A DNA stretch of 64,000 nt, taken from Aeromicrobium senzhongii (GTDB lineage: Bacteria > Actinomycetota > Actinomycetes > Propionibacteriales > Nocardioidaceae). The notes below the pieces were generated by a model. It was not told the origin of the DNA. It searched no databases and saw only the letters and a list, made by a program, of their open reading frames with translations. Shown one piece after another: positions 44,864 to 54,013 of the stretch. The translations under genes and the position numbers were made by a program. Where the stretch lies: positions 1,116,001 through 1,180,000 of the forward strand of contig NZ_CP060587.1 of the NCBI RefSeq assembly GCF_014334735.1. Reading direction: 5' to 3'. Numbering within the stretch: the stretch's first letter is position 1; each line of letters starts with the position of its first letter.

Positions 44864-45013
44864 CGAGAACCTCGTTCCTGAAGGATCAAAAATGGGACCA
44901 GAGGGGGACGGCACGAGTTGTCGTCCCCAGAAAATGTGGGCCCATGCGTTCGCATCAGAGTAGCGAGCGCCGGGCTCAGTCTGTGTAGTTAGGTACGCCT
45001 ATACGGCGCAGGG

Positions 45014-45619
45014 TCAGCGGATGATGTAGATGGCCGCGAACAGGGCGACCCAGACGACGTCGACGAAGTGCCAGTAGTACGACACGACGATGGCGGAGAC
45101 GGCCTGCTCGTGGGTGAACTTGCGGGCCGCGTACGTACGCGCGATGACGATGAGGAAGGCCAGCAGACCGCCGACGACGTGGAGGCCGTGGAATCCGGTG
45201 GCGAGGTAGAAGAGGCTGCCGTAGGCCGAGCTCTGGATCGTCAGACCCTCGTGGATCAGCTCGGCGTACTCGGTCACCTGGCCGGCGATGAACACCGAGC
45301 CCATGACGAAGCTGATGATGAACCACTTGCGCATGCCGGCCGCGTTGCCCTTGGCCGCGGCGTAGACGCCGAGCTGGCAGGTGACCGACGACAGCACCAG
45401 GATCGTGGTGTTGGCGGTGGCGAACGGGATGTTCAGCAACTCGGTCTCGGTCGCCCACAGATCCGGGGCGACGCTGCGCACCGTGAAGTAGGCAGCGAAC
45501 AGGGTCGCGAAGAACATGAGCTCGCTGGCCAGCCACACGATGGTGCCGACGGTCACGTAGGACGGACGGCCCTCGACGCCGTGGAGACGGGACGCGGGGA
45601 TCGCAGAAGTAGTTGCCAC
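45014..45619 (-). CDS. ctaE: Cytochrome c oxidase subunit III
   Basis: Five-helix subunit III of the aa3 oxidase, 201 residues, beginning [18 protein letters not shown] and ending with the conserved [18 protein letters not shown] (both typical). GTG start at 45619 with a CATAAT box 6 nt upstream, so leaderless. It lies upstream of qcrC on the same strand with a 150-bp gap that probably holds the qcr promoter. Divergent from the receiver-like gene across 24 bp. Confidence 0.96.
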   Translation of the reverse strand: MATTSAIPASRLHGVEGRPSYVTVGTIVWLASELMFFATLFAAYFTVRSVAPDLWATETELLNIPFATANTTILVLSSVTCQLGVYAAAKGNAAGMRKWFIISFVMGSVFIAGQVTEYAELIHEGLTIQSSAYGSLFYLATGFHGLHVVGGLLAFLIVIARTYAARKFTHEQAVSAIVVSYYWHFVDVVWVALFAAIYIIR

Positions 45620-45643
45620 ACGCTCATTATGTACGATGCGATC
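45620..45643. promoter_or_regulatory. 24-bp divergent promoter, ctaE and receiver gene
   Basis: The minus strand has CATAAT (45631-45626) and the plus strand TACGAT (45632-45637), each exactly 6 nt from its own start codon. The two -10 boxes are back to back with no space, so transcription in one direction should block the other. Confidence 0.6.
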
Positions 45644-46057
45644 GTGAGCCAGCACCAGCCCCTTCGAGTCCTGCTCTACAGCGACGATCGCGACGTCAGA
45701 TCTGCCGTCGTCGCCGCGCTGGGCGCCCGACCCCACCCTGACCTTCCGCCCCTTGAGTACGTCGAGTGCGCGACCGAGCCGGTGGTCTGGCAGCAGCTCG
45801 ATGCCGGCGGCATCGCGCTGGCGATCCTCGACGGCGAGGCTCGGCCCGCCGGCGGCATGGGCATCGCCCGCCAGATGAAGGACGAGCTCTACCAGGCTCC
45901 GCCGAGTCTGGTCCTGACCGGCCGCCCGCAGGACGCGTGGCTCGCCACGTGGTCGCGCGCCGACGCCGTCGTGCCGCAGCCGCTGGACCCGTTCCGGCTG
46001 GCCGAGTCGGTCATCGCGTTGCTGCGCGGGGCCGCCGTGTCCGGCTCGCGTCCTTGA
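45644..46057 (+). CDS. Degenerate response-regulator receiver protein
   Basis: A 137-residue single-domain protein with a receiver fold: acidic pair in [11 protein letters not shown], the phosphoacceptor-position aspartate in LAILDGEA, and a threonine in LVLTGRP. The conserved lysine before a proline is replaced (VVPQPLDP), so phosphotransfer chemistry may be lost. No DNA-binding domain follows. The GTG at 45644 is preferred to an ATG at 45629 because of the TACGAT box 6 nt away. Its stop overlaps the trpD TTG start. Confidence 0.75.
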   Translation: MSQHQPLRVLLYSDDRDVRSAVVAALGARPHPDLPPLEYVECATEPVVWQQLDAGGIALAILDGEARPAGGMGIARQMKDELYQAPPSLVLTGRPQDAWLATWSRADAVVPQPLDPFRLAESVIALLRGAAVSGSRP

Positions 46058-47109
46058 GCGGCGCCCGTCCGGCGGCCCTGACCTGGCCGTCCGTCCTGAC
46101 CGATCTGATCGCCGGTCGCGACCTCGACGCCGCGGCCACGGCATGGGCGATGAACGAGATCCTCTCCGGCGACGCCACCGGTGCGCAGGTCGCGGGCTTC
46201 GCCGTCGCGCTGCGCGCCAAGGGCGAGACCGCTGCTGAGCTGCAGGGCCTGGTCGACGCGATGTACGCCAAGGCCACCACGCTCGACCTGACCGATCGCG
46301 TCGTCGACATCGTCGGCACCGGCGGCGACATGGCCAAGACGGTCAACATCTCGTCCATGGCCGCCGTCACCGCCGCCGGCGCCGGGATCGGCGTGGTCAA
46401 GCACGGCAACCGTGCCGCCTCCAGCCAGTCCGGCACGGCCGATGTCTTCGAGCGGCTCGGGGTGCGCCTGGACGTGCCCGCCGAACGGGTGCTGGACGTC
46501 TACCGCGAGGCGGGCATCACGTTCTGCTTCGCTCCGGTGTTCCACGCCTCCATGCGCTTCGCCGGCCCGGCCCGGCGCGAGCTGGGCATTCCGACGTTCT
46601 TCAACTTCCTGGGCCCGCTGACGAACCCGGCGCGGCCAGCCGCCTCGGCCATCGGGTGCGCCGACCCGCGGATGGCGCCGTTGATGGCCGACGTGCTGGC
46701 ACGTCGGGGCAGCAGCGCCTTCGTGTTCCGCGGCGACGACGGCCTCGACGAGATCACCGTCACCACGACCACACGGTTCTGGGTCCCGGGCGAGCACGGC
46801 ATCGAGGAGCAGGTGTTCGATCCGCGCGACCTGGGCTTCGAGCTCGCGCCGGCCGACGCGCTGCGCGGCGGTGAGCCCGAGTACAACGCCGACGTGTTCC
46901 GGCGGGTGCTCGACGGTGAGTCCGGTCCGGTCCGCGACGCGGTGGTCCTCAACGCCGGAGCGGCGATCGCCGCTCACGAGGGCGCCGAGGGCACCTTGGT
47001 CGAGCGTCTGGGCGCAGGTGTGGCGCGGGCGACCGAGTCGATCGACTCCGGTGCCGCTCGCGACGCGCTGGCCCGCTGGGTCGACGCCACGTCGCGCCAC
47101 GCGCGCTGA
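46054..47109 (+). CDS. trpD: Anthranilate phosphoribosyltransferase
   Basis: Second enzyme of tryptophan synthesis, joining anthranilate and PRPP, 351 residues. The PRPP loop [14 protein letters not shown] and the anthranilate-site [16 protein letters not shown] are intact. The start is TTG at 46054, sharing the bases TTGA with the upstream stop, so translation is coupled to the receiver-like gene. No other trp genes are nearby. A trpD beside ctaE is also known from mycobacteria. Confidence 0.95.
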   Translation: MSGARPAALTWPSVLTDLIAGRDLDAAATAWAMNEILSGDATGAQVAGFAVALRAKGETAAELQGLVDAMYAKATTLDLTDRVVDIVGTGGDMAKTVNISSMAAVTAAGAGIGVVKHGNRAASSQSGTADVFERLGVRLDVPAERVLDVYREAGITFCFAPVFHASMRFAGPARRELGIPTFFNFLGPLTNPARPAASAIGCADPRMAPLMADVLARRGSSAFVFRGDDGLDEITVTTTTRFWVPGEHGIEEQVFDPRDLGFELAPADALRGGEPEYNADVFRRVLDGESGPVRDAVVLNAGAAIAAHEGAEGTLVERLGAGVARATESIDSGAARDALARWVDATSRHAR

Positions 47110-47124
47110 GCGCGCCGGCGCCGG

Positions 47125-47403
47125 TCAGTCCAGACCGATGCTGAACGCACCCTCGAGGTCGTGACGACTGAAGGTGCGGAAGGCGATCTGGGTCTGGGTC
47201 GACAAGACGCCGGGCACCTTGTTGAGGCGGTCGGCGACGACGTTCGCGATCTCGTCGTGATCGCGCACGCGCACCATCGCGATGAGGTCGTGGTCGCCGG
47301 TGACGGAGTAGACCTCGCTGATGCCCGGGATGTCGGCGATCGCTGCGCCGGTCTCGGGAATCGACGAGACCTCGGCCTGGATGAAGACGATGGCGGTGAT
47401 CAC
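47125..47403 (-). CDS. Stand-alone Lrp/AsnC ligand-binding (RAM) domain protein
   Basis: A 92-residue protein consisting only of the RAM effector-binding domain (ADIPGISEVYSVTGDHDL) without a DNA-binding helix-turn-helix. Such proteins probably bind amino acids and oligomerise. GTG start at 47403 with a TAGGCT box 6 nt upstream, so leaderless. Lies between convergent trpD and the nuclease gene. Target unknown. Confidence 0.86.
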   Translation of the reverse strand: MITAIVFIQAEVSSIPETGAAIADIPGISEVYSVTGDHDLIAMVRVRDHDEIANVVADRLNKVPGVLSTQTQIAFRTFSRHDLEGAFSIGLD

Positions 47404-47424
47404 CCCGCCAGCCTAACGGTGGCC

Positions 47425-49143
47425 TCAGGCCAGCCGCGCGACCTCCAGGTCGACGTCGAATCGCTCGAGGTGCCGCGCCGCCGCGGGCCACGGTGACTGC
47501 CAGGCGCCACGGACCATGCGCACCCCGGGGGACTCGAGCCAGCGTAGGAGGGTCTCGGTCTCCTCGATGAGCGCCGACGGCACGGGCCGCAGGGCCGGCT
47601 CGACCGTCTCGGCCGTGGACAGCAGCGTGTCGACCCATCCGGCCGTGGCGCCCCGCGTGGTCGCGACCTGCCGCGGCAGGATGGCCGCGGCCGCGAGGCG
47701 TCCGTGCCGGATCACGTGCACCTGCCACCCGTCCTGGTGCGGGGCGGCGGCGATGACCTCGGGCTCGCGGGCGAGGGAGTCCAGTCGCTGGGTGCGGCGC
47801 ACCGCGCGGATGAGGCTCGCGGCGCGGTCGCGCAGGACGGCGGCGTCCTCGAACCGCTGGGACTCGGCCAGATGGGCCATGCGGCGCTCCAGGTGCGTCA
47901 CGACCTCGACCGGGTCGGCCGTCATCGCCGTGCGGACGCGCCCCACCTCGTGCAGGTAGTCGGCCGGGGAGATCGCACCGTCGCAGGGGGAGAGGCACTG
48001 TCCGAGCTCGGCCAGCACGCAGGCCGCCCGGCTCGGCAGGATCGGCAGCCGCCCGGTGCACTGGCGGATCCGGAACGCGTCGTGCAGGGTCGCCAGCGCC
48101 GCCTCGGCCTGACGCCGGCTGCCGAAGGGCCCGATGTGGGTGGCTGCGCCCTCGGTGACCTTGCGCACGATCGAGACGCGCGGCCAGGGCTCGTCCGTCA
48201 GGCGCAGCCAGGAGAGACGGTCGGGGAACTTGGAGCGGCGGTTGTACGGCGGGCGGTGGCGATCGATCAGGCGCAGCTCGCGCACGCGGGCCTCGGTGTC
48301 GGTGGCGCACACGACCGTGTCGACCCGCTCGGCCAGCGCGATCATCTCGCCCATCCGCGTGCGGGTCTCGGCCTTGGTGAAGTACGAGCGCACGCGGGTG
48401 CGCAGGGACCGTGACGTGCCGACGTAGAGGACCTCGTCGCGGGCGTCACGGAAGAGGTAGACGCCGGGAGCGTCCGGGACGTTGTCGGCGAGGTGGCGCT
48501 TGCGGCGCTGCTGGGGCGTGACCTTGGCGGTGAAGGTCGCCACGTCCTCGACGGTGGCGACGTTCCAGGTGCCGAGCCGCTCGAAGAGAGCGTGCAGCAC
48601 GTCGACCGTGGCCCGCGCGTCGGTGAGCGCGCGGTGATCGGGCTGGACGGGGGAGAAGCGGGCGGCGAGGGTCGCGAGCTTGACGTTCGGGACCTCGTCG
48701 CGCAGCAGGACCCGGCGCGCGAGCGGGACCGTGTCGATGACGTCGAAGCCCGGCCACGTGATGCCCAGCTCCTTCGACGCGTGCTTGAGGAAGCCGACGT
48801 CGAAGGGCGCGTTGTGGGCGACCAGGACGGTGCCGTGGGCGAACTCCAGGAAGCTGGGGAGCGCCTCGGCGATGCGGGGCGCCTCGATGAGCATCTGGTC
48901 GGTGATGCCCGTTAGCACCGTGATGAACGCGGGGATCAGCTGGTCGGGGTTCACCAGGGTCTGGAACTCGCCGAGGATCTGGCCACCGCGGACCTTGACC
49001 GCGCCGATCTCGGTGATCCGCGATCCCTTGGCCGGCGACCCGCCCGTCGTCTCGAGGTCGACCACGCAGAACGTGGTGTCGTGGAGAGGGCGACCGCCCC
49101 AATCGATGTCGGGATCGTCGAAGGCGGGTTGGTGCGGTGCCAT
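47425..49143 (-). CDS. DEDD exonuclease fused to UvrC-like GIY-YIG region
   Basis: A 572-residue two-part nuclease. The first 200 residues form a DnaQ-type 3'-5' exonuclease with VVDLETTGG (Exo I), AHNAPFDVGF (Exo II) and HRALTDARATVD (Exo III). The second part begins with a GIY-YIG nuclease core (GVYLFRDARDEVLYVGTS) and continues with UvrC-like sequence, including a cysteine cluster CVLAELGQCLSPC and the UvrB-contact helix region. This exact fusion is characteristic of actinobacteria and probably acts in DNA repair. ATG start with TACGGT 7 nt upstream, leaderless, and divergent from the cysteine-rich gene. Confidence 0.92.
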   Translation of the reverse strand: MAPHQPAFDDPDIDWGGRPLHDTTFCVVDLETTGGSPAKGSRITEIGAVKVRGGQILGEFQTLVNPDQLIPAFITVLTGITDQMLIEAPRIAEALPSFLEFAHGTVLVAHNAPFDVGFLKHASKELGITWPGFDVIDTVPLARRVLLRDEVPNVKLATLAARFSPVQPDHRALTDARATVDVLHALFERLGTWNVATVEDVATFTAKVTPQQRRKRHLADNVPDAPGVYLFRDARDEVLYVGTSRSLRTRVRSYFTKAETRTRMGEMIALAERVDTVVCATDTEARVRELRLIDRHRPPYNRRSKFPDRLSWLRLTDEPWPRVSIVRKVTEGAATHIGPFGSRRQAEAALATLHDAFRIRQCTGRLPILPSRAACVLAELGQCLSPCDGAISPADYLHEVGRVRTAMTADPVEVVTHLERRMAHLAESQRFEDAAVLRDRAASLIRAVRRTQRLDSLAREPEVIAAAPHQDGWQVHVIRHGRLAAAAILPRQVATTRGATAGWVDTLLSTAETVEPALRPVPSALIEETETLLRWLESPGVRMVRGAWQSPWPAAARHLERFDVDLEVARLA

Positions 49144-49232
49144 GGATCAGACCGTAGGTCGCGGGTCCGACGAATCCGGGCAGGCGGTGCCGCAAACGGA
49201 ATTTGTCGGTCGTCACACCTAGCGTCGCGGCC

Positions 49233-49469
49233 ATGAACGAGATGGAACCCACGGCACCGGTCGTCGTCGACTGTGACAGTTGCCTCGTCCGCTGCCCCGC
49301 CGTGTGCGGCGACTGCGTCGTCTCCGTGCTGCTCGGACCGCCCAGCGACGTCGCCTTCGACGCCGACGAGCGTGCCGCCCTCGACACCCTCGCCGCCTCG
49401 GGGCTCGTGCCCCCGCTGCGCCTCGTGGTGGGGCTGAACGATCCGGAGCCACACCGCGACGCGGGTTGA
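49233..49469 (+). CDS. Small cysteine-rich conserved protein
   Basis: A 78-residue protein with an N-terminal cysteine cluster (CDSCLVRCPAVCGDC), five cysteines in fifteen residues, then an acidic helical segment. It may bind a metal or iron-sulfur cluster, but only five cysteines are present. The ATG at 49233 is chosen over an upstream in-frame start because a TAGCGT box lies 7 nt before it. It is divergent from the DEDD nuclease and ahead of the c-di-AMP riboswitch, a place where actinobacteria carry similar small genes. Confidence 0.75.
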   Translation: MNEMEPTAPVVVDCDSCLVRCPAVCGDCVVSVLLGPPSDVAFDADERAALDTLAASGLVPPLRLVVGLNDPEPHRDAG

Positions 49470-49501
49470 ATCGGCCCGGCCGGCCGACGTACAGTTGCCA
49501 C

Positions 49502-49670
49502 CGTGTCGCCGACGGCGACACCGCCGAATCGTCCGAGACCCTCGTGGTCGACGACGAGCCGGGGAACCAAGGTACGTGGGGTGAATCGACCGGCTTGCCG
49601 GTCGTAGGGCAAATACCGAGGCCCGAATCCGTCAGCTCACCTGGTAGGCGTCGAGGTAATCAGGAGTTCT
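49502..49670 (+). ncRNA. c-di-AMP (ydaO-yuaA) riboswitch
   Basis: The leader matches the ydaO aptamer closely: GAGCCGGGGAACCAA, then GGGGTGAATC, GTAGGGC and CCGAATCCGTCAGCT..CCTGGTAGGCGTCGAGG, in the right order and spacing. A TACAGT -10 box at 49490-49495 gives a start near 49502. The aptamer ends about 20 nt before the GTG start, close to the CAGGAG ribosome-binding site, so control may act on translation or on early termination. In actinobacteria this class sits ahead of cell-wall hydrolase genes, as it does here. Confidence 0.92.
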
Positions 49671-49674
49671 TTTC

Positions 49675-50634
49675 GTGCGCTTTCGCACCACTGCAGCCGC
49701 CATGGCTGCGTCGGCCGTCGTGGCCGGTTCGTTCATCATCGTCTCCCCAGCCAACGCCGATCCCGAGGTCACTCGCGCCGATGTCGAGAAGGCCTTCGAC
49801 CGCGCCGAGGCCGCCAACGAGGCGCTCAACCAACTCACCGTGGACGCCGAGGACCTCGACGCCCGCATCGACGAGGTCAGCGCCGAGATCGCCAAGATCC
49901 GCAAGGTCTACACGGTCCAGCGCAACGAACTGGGCGCCGACATCGTCCAGCAGCACATGGAGCAGCCCCTCGGCCCGACCGTCGGCCTGCTCGGCAGCCA
50001 GGACCCGGATCTGTTCATCGAGGGCCTCAGTGCCATCGACGCGCTGAACACCACCCGTGCCGACGCCCTGGAGTCGTTCACGCGGACGCGTGTCGAGCTG
50101 CAGAAGCGCCGGGCCCAGCTGGCCGAGCACGAGGACGAGCTCGCGGCCAAGGTGGCCAAGGCCAAGAAGACCAAGGCCCAGCTGACCGAGTCCTACCGCA
50201 AGGCCAAGGCCGACTTCGCCCGCCTCTCGGCCCCGCAGCAGTCGGCCATGAACGAGGGCGGCGACGTCGAGCCGGTCAGCAACTCCGGCTCGGGCGCGGC
50301 CAAGGCGGCCATCGCCTTCGCGATGAGCCAGCTGGGCGATCCCTACGTCTACGGCGGCACCGGCCCCGACGGCTGGGACTGCTCCGGCCTGATGATGAAG
50401 GCCTACGCGGCGGCCGGGGTCTCGATCCCGCGCGTCGTCGGCCCGCAGATCGCCGCAGGTCGCAAGATCTCGGCCGGCGAGCTGCAGCCCGGTGACCTCG
50501 TGGCCTACCCGAGCATGTCCCACATCGGCATGTACCTCGGTGGCGGCAAGGTCATCCACGCTCCCCGTCCGGGCAAGAGCGTCGAGATCACCAGCCTGTC
50601 CTCGGGCTTCGGTGTCTACGCCCGCGTCTCCTGA
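49675..50634 (+). CDS. NlpC/P60 peptidoglycan hydrolase with coiled coil
   Basis: Secreted D,L-endopeptidase of 319 residues. A signal peptide (MRFRTTAAAMAASAVV..., cleaved near residue 28) is followed by a long helical coiled-coil region (about 30-200) and the C-terminal NlpC/P60 domain with the catalytic cysteine in GWDCSGL and histidine in SHIGMYLG. The GTG start follows a c-di-AMP riboswitch, so expression is tied to a cell-wall and osmotic signal. Terminator at 50667-50701. Confidence 0.94.
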   Translation: MRFRTTAAAMAASAVVAGSFIIVSPANADPEVTRADVEKAFDRAEAANEALNQLTVDAEDLDARIDEVSAEIAKIRKVYTVQRNELGADIVQQHMEQPLGPTVGLLGSQDPDLFIEGLSAIDALNTTRADALESFTRTRVELQKRRAQLAEHEDELAAKVAKAKKTKAQLTESYRKAKADFARLSAPQQSAMNEGGDVEPVSNSGSGAAKAAIAFAMSQLGDPYVYGGTGPDGWDCSGLMMKAYAAAGVSIPRVVGPQIAAGRKISAGELQPGDLVAYPSMSHIGMYLGGGKVIHAPRPGKSVEITSLSSGFGVYARVS

Positions 50635-50666
50635 CCGACGCAGCAGCCCGACCCACGCAGCACAGA

Positions 50667-50701
50667 GAACGGCCCCCGGCGCACTGCGCCGGGGGCCGTT
50701 C
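50667..50701. terminator. 17-bp hairpin terminator, bidirectional
   Basis: Near-perfect arms GAACGGCCCCCGGCGCA / TGCGCCGGGGGCCGTTC with a very short loop, lying between the convergent nlpC/P60 and fadD genes. Confidence 0.87.
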
Positions 50702-50715
50702 CTCGTTGCTGCGTC

Positions 50716-52461
50716 TCAGCGGACGTAGAGCGCTTCGATCCGGTCGTGCAGATCGCGCACGACCATGTGGCGCTTGACCTTGAACGAGGGCGTCAGGTAG
50801 CCGTTCTCCTCGGTCCAGTCCTCCTCGATGATCGCGAACTTGCGGATCGCCTCGGCGCGCGACACCTGGCTGTTGGCGTCGTCCACCGCCTTCTGGACCT
50901 GCTCGAGCAGCGCGGGGTCGTCCAGGTCGCCCTCCCACGCCTCGCGGTCGATCGTGACGAGCGCGGCGACGAAGGGCTTGCCCTCACCGACGACCAGGCA
51001 CTGGCTGACCAGCGAGTGCGACCGCACGCGATCCTCGAGGATCGCCGGCGAGACGTTCTTGCCGCCCGCGGTGACGATCAGCTCCTTCTTGCGGCCCGTG
51101 ATCTTGACGAAGCCGTCCTCGGTGACCTCGCCGAGGTCGCCGGTCGAGAACCAGCCGTCCTGGCTGAGCACGTTGCGCGTGGCGGTCTCGGCGTTCCAGT
51201 AGCCGACGAACACCTGCGGGCCGCGGAACTGCAGCTCGCCGTCCTCGGCGATACGGACCTCGACGCCCGGGAGCGGCGGCCCGACGGTGCCGATGCGCTG
51301 GGCGCCGGGGTGGTTGACCGTCAGCGCCGCCGTGGTCTCGGTCAGGCCGTAGCCCTCGAGGACGTTCACGCCGATGCCGCGGTAGAAGTGGCCGAGGCGG
51401 TCGCCCAGGGGTGCGCCGCCGGAGATCGCGAACTCGGCGCGGCCGCCCAGGGCGTTGCGTAGCTTGCTGTAGACGAGCTTGGAGTACAGCGCGTGCTTGG
51501 ACTTGAGCGTCAGGGAGGGGCGGCCCGACTCGGTGGCACGGCTGTAGGCGATCGCGGTCCGCACGGCGGCGTCGAAGATCCGACCCTTGCCCTCGGCGTA
51601 GGCCTTGGTGCTCGCGGAGTTGAAGACCTTCTCGAACACGCGCGGGACGGCGAGGATGAAGGTGGGTCGGAACTGGCCGAGATGATCGACGAGGTTCGCG
51701 ATGTCGGCGGTGTGGCCCAGCACCGAGCCGTAGCGGATCGCGCCGACCTGGATGATCCGGGCGAACACGTGCGCCAGCGGCAGGAACAGCAACGTCGAGG
51801 CGCCCTCGGCGGCGAACATCTCCTCGAGCCGGACCTTGGCGCCGAACAGCTCGGCGCGGAAGTTCGCGTGCGTCAGCTCGCAGCCCTTGGGACGACCCGT
51901 CGTGCCCGAGGTGTAGATCAGGGTCGCGAAGTCGTCGGGGCTGACGGCCGCGCGACGCTTCTCGACGGTGTCGTCGTCGACGTCCGCGCCCTCGGCGGCC
52001 AGCGACGTCAGGACGTCGCCCAGCGGCCGGATCGACCGCAGCTCGGGCGTCTCGGGGCGCGCCTCCTCGATGCGGAGCCGGTGCTCCTCGTTCTCGTAGA
52101 AGATGTGCGTCGCACCGGAGTCGGCCAGGATCCAGGCGATCTGCGAGGCCGAGGAGGTCTCGTAGATCGGGACGGTCACGGCGCCGATCCACCAGTTCGC
52201 GTAGTCCAGGACCGTCCACTCGTACCGGGTCTTCGCCAGGATCGCGACGCGGTCGCGGTGGCCGACACCGTCGGCGAGCAGGCCCTTGGCGGCTGCGGTC
52301 ACCTCGGCGTGGAACTGGGCCAAGGTGACGTCGACCCAGTCTCCGTCGACCACGCGGCGCAGGGCCACCTTGTCGCGATCGGCCTCGAGCCGGTCGAGGA
52401 TGTCCTGGCTGAGGGTGCCCCAGTCATCGACGGTCACGGCGGGGGAATTCTGCGTGCTCAC
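50716..52461 (-). CDS. Long-chain fatty-acid-CoA ligase (AMP-forming)
   Basis: Adenylate-forming ligase activating long-chain fatty acids, 581 residues. The ATP-binding P-loop YTSGTTGRPKGC, the YGLTET motif and the C-terminal TGRKKELIVTAGGKN lysine region are complete. It resembles mycobacterial FadD15, located next to the same neighbours. GTG start at 52461 with a TACGGT box 7 nt upstream. Cytosolic or peripheral to the membrane. Convergent with the NlpC gene. Confidence 0.93.
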   Translation of the reverse strand: MSTQNSPAVTVDDWGTLSQDILDRLEADRDKVALRRVVDGDWVDVTLAQFHAEVTAAAKGLLADGVGHRDRVAILAKTRYEWTVLDYANWWIGAVTVPIYETSSASQIAWILADSGATHIFYENEEHRLRIEEARPETPELRSIRPLGDVLTSLAAEGADVDDDTVEKRRAAVSPDDFATLIYTSGTTGRPKGCELTHANFRAELFGAKVRLEEMFAAEGASTLLFLPLAHVFARIIQVGAIRYGSVLGHTADIANLVDHLGQFRPTFILAVPRVFEKVFNSASTKAYAEGKGRIFDAAVRTAIAYSRATESGRPSLTLKSKHALYSKLVYSKLRNALGGRAEFAISGGAPLGDRLGHFYRGIGVNVLEGYGLTETTAALTVNHPGAQRIGTVGPPLPGVEVRIAEDGELQFRGPQVFVGYWNAETATRNVLSQDGWFSTGDLGEVTEDGFVKITGRKKELIVTAGGKNVSPAILEDRVRSHSLVSQCLVVGEGKPFVAALVTIDREAWEGDLDDPALLEQVQKAVDDANSQVSRAEAIRKFAIIEEDWTEENGYLTPSFKVKRHMVVRDLHDRIEALYVR

Positions 52462-52533
52462 AGACAGCACCGTACCTTCCCGCCGACGGCGGTCATGCGC
52501 CGATAGGCTGTGCGGCAGTCGAGGGAGGTGGAC

Positions 52534-52983
52534 ATGGCGCGCACCGTCAGTGACATCGTGATCGATGCTCCGCCCAGTGCTGTGATGTCAGTCATATCGG
52601 CGTTCGGCGCCTACCCCGACTGGGCCACCGGGATGCGTGAAGTCACCGTGCTGGAGCGTGACCACGAGGGCCGGCCGCGCGACGTCCGCTTCGTCGTGGA
52701 CTCCGCTCCCATCCGCGACACGTTCACGTTGCGCTACGACTGGCGCGGCGAGCGGCTGGTGACGTGGAGTCTGGTGCCGCAGGACGAGACGATGCTCTCG
52801 GCGATGGACGGCTCGTACACGCTCGACGCCGTCGCCGGCGGGCGGACGCGGGTGACCTATCAGCTGGCGGTCGAGTTGAGACTGCCGCTGCTGGGGATGC
52901 TCCGGCGCAAGGCCGAGAAGGTCATCGTCGACACCGCCCTGAAGGGCCTCAAGCAACGCGTCGAGAGCCGGACCGGTGTCTGA
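52534..52983 (+). CDS. SRPBCC/START-like protein
   Basis: A 149-residue helix-grip-fold protein (ARTVSDIVIDAPPSAVMSVISAFGAYPDWA) similar to polyketide-cyclase/coenzyme Q10-type ligand-binding proteins. It probably binds a hydrophobic ligand; the mycobacterial orthologue in this neighbourhood (TB16.3) is also uncharacterised. Strong ribosome-binding site (GGGAGG) before ATG 52534 and a TAGGCT box 25 nt upstream. The ROK kinase start lies inside its 3' end. Confidence 0.87.
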   Translation: MARTVSDIVIDAPPSAVMSVISAFGAYPDWATGMREVTVLERDHEGRPRDVRFVVDSAPIRDTFTLRYDWRGERLVTWSLVPQDETMLSAMDGSYTLDAVAGGRTRVTYQLAVELRLPLLGMLRRKAEKVIVDTALKGLKQRVESRTGV

Positions 52984-54013
52984 GCGGCTCGCGGTCGGCA
53001 TCGACGTCGGTGGCACGAAGATCGCCGGCGGAGTCGTCGACGAGGACGGCCGGGTCGTGGCTCGCGCGCGCCGCGCGACCCCGACCACCGACCCGACGGC
53101 CGTCCTGGACGCGATCACCGAGATCGTCGCGGAGTTCCGCGCCCAGTACGTCGTCCGGGCCGTCGGCGTGGGTGCGGCCGGGTACGTCGACGTCACGGGC
53201 TCCACCGTCGTCTTCTCGCCCCACCTGGCCTGGCGCAACGAGCCCTTGCGCGATGCCCTCGTGCGACGCACCGCCCTGCCGGTCCTGGTCGACAACGACG
53301 CCAACGCGGCGGGCTGGGCCGAGTGGCGCTTCGGCGCCGCGCAGAACCACCCGGACGTCGTGATGGTCAATCTCGGCACGGGCATCGGCGGCGCCATGGT
53401 GCTCGACGGGCGCCTGTACCGCGGCCACTCCGGCATGGCGGGGGAGTTCGGTCACCAGCGTGTCGTCGAGGACGGCCGGCCGTGCCCGTGCGGCAATCGC
53501 GGATGTTGGGAGCAGTACGCCAGCGGGCGCGTGCTCCAGCGACGGGCCTCGGCTGCCGTCGCCGAGGGCTCGGACATCGGCCGGGCCCTGGTCGACCTGG
53601 CCGGTACCCCGGAGCAGGTCGACGGCACGACCGTCGGTCGGCTGGCGATGGCCGGGGACGAGGAGGCGATCGCGTGGGTGGGCGACGTCGGCCGGTGGCT
53701 CGGCATCGGGCTGGCCAATCTCGCGGCGGCCCTCGACCCGGGGATCTTCGTCATCGGCGGCGGTGTCAGTGAGAACGGCGAGGCACTCCTGCGTCCCGCG
53801 CGTCACGCGTTCGCGGATCACCTGACCGGACGGGGCTACCGCTCGGAGGCGCGGATCGTCGCGGCGCACCTGGGGAACGACGCCGGACTGGTCGGCGCGG
53901 CCGACCTGGCTCGGCTCAGAGCGCGGCGCCGTCGTCTGGCCAGTCCGGGTTACTCGGTCCGCGGTCCGGCAGTTGCGAGATCAGATAGACGACGGCGACG
54001 ACGATCGCGATGA
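52976..54013 (+). CDS. glkA: ROK family glucokinase with unusual C-terminal tail
   Basis: Sugar kinase of 345 residues. The ATP-binding IDVGGTKIAGGVVDEDG start, the GEFGH catalytic region and the zinc motif CPCGNRGCWEQ are intact. The GTG start overlaps the upstream stop by 8 bp. Family members normally end near residue 313-317, but here an extra 30 or so residues rich in arginine (RARRRRL...DRRRRRRSR) overlap the antisense neighbour by 98 bp. The tail looks like read-through of a lost stop codon, not a domain. Glucose is the likely substrate. Confidence 0.9.
   Translation: MSERLAVGIDVGGTKIAGGVVDEDGRVVARARRATPTTDPTAVLDAITEIVAEFRAQYVVRAVGVGAAGYVDVTGSTVVFSPHLAWRNEPLRDALVRRTALPVLVDNDANAAGWAEWRFGAAQNHPDVVMVNLGTGIGGAMVLDGRLYRGHSGMAGEFGHQRVVEDGRPCPCGNRGCWEQYASGRVLQRRASAAVAEGSDIGRALVDLAGTPEQVDGTTVGRLAMAGDEEAIAWVGDVGRWLGIGLANLAAALDPGIFVIGGGVSENGEALLRPARHAFADHLTGRGYRSEARIVAAHLGNDAGLVGAADLARLRARRRRLASPGYSVRGPAVARSDRRRRRRSR

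Noticed and set aside
44864..45013. A stem (GGGGACG / CGTCCCC) in the qcrC leader as a riboswitch
   Set aside because: Arms are only seven bases with an 11-nt loop and no known riboswitch features; more likely a chance repeat.
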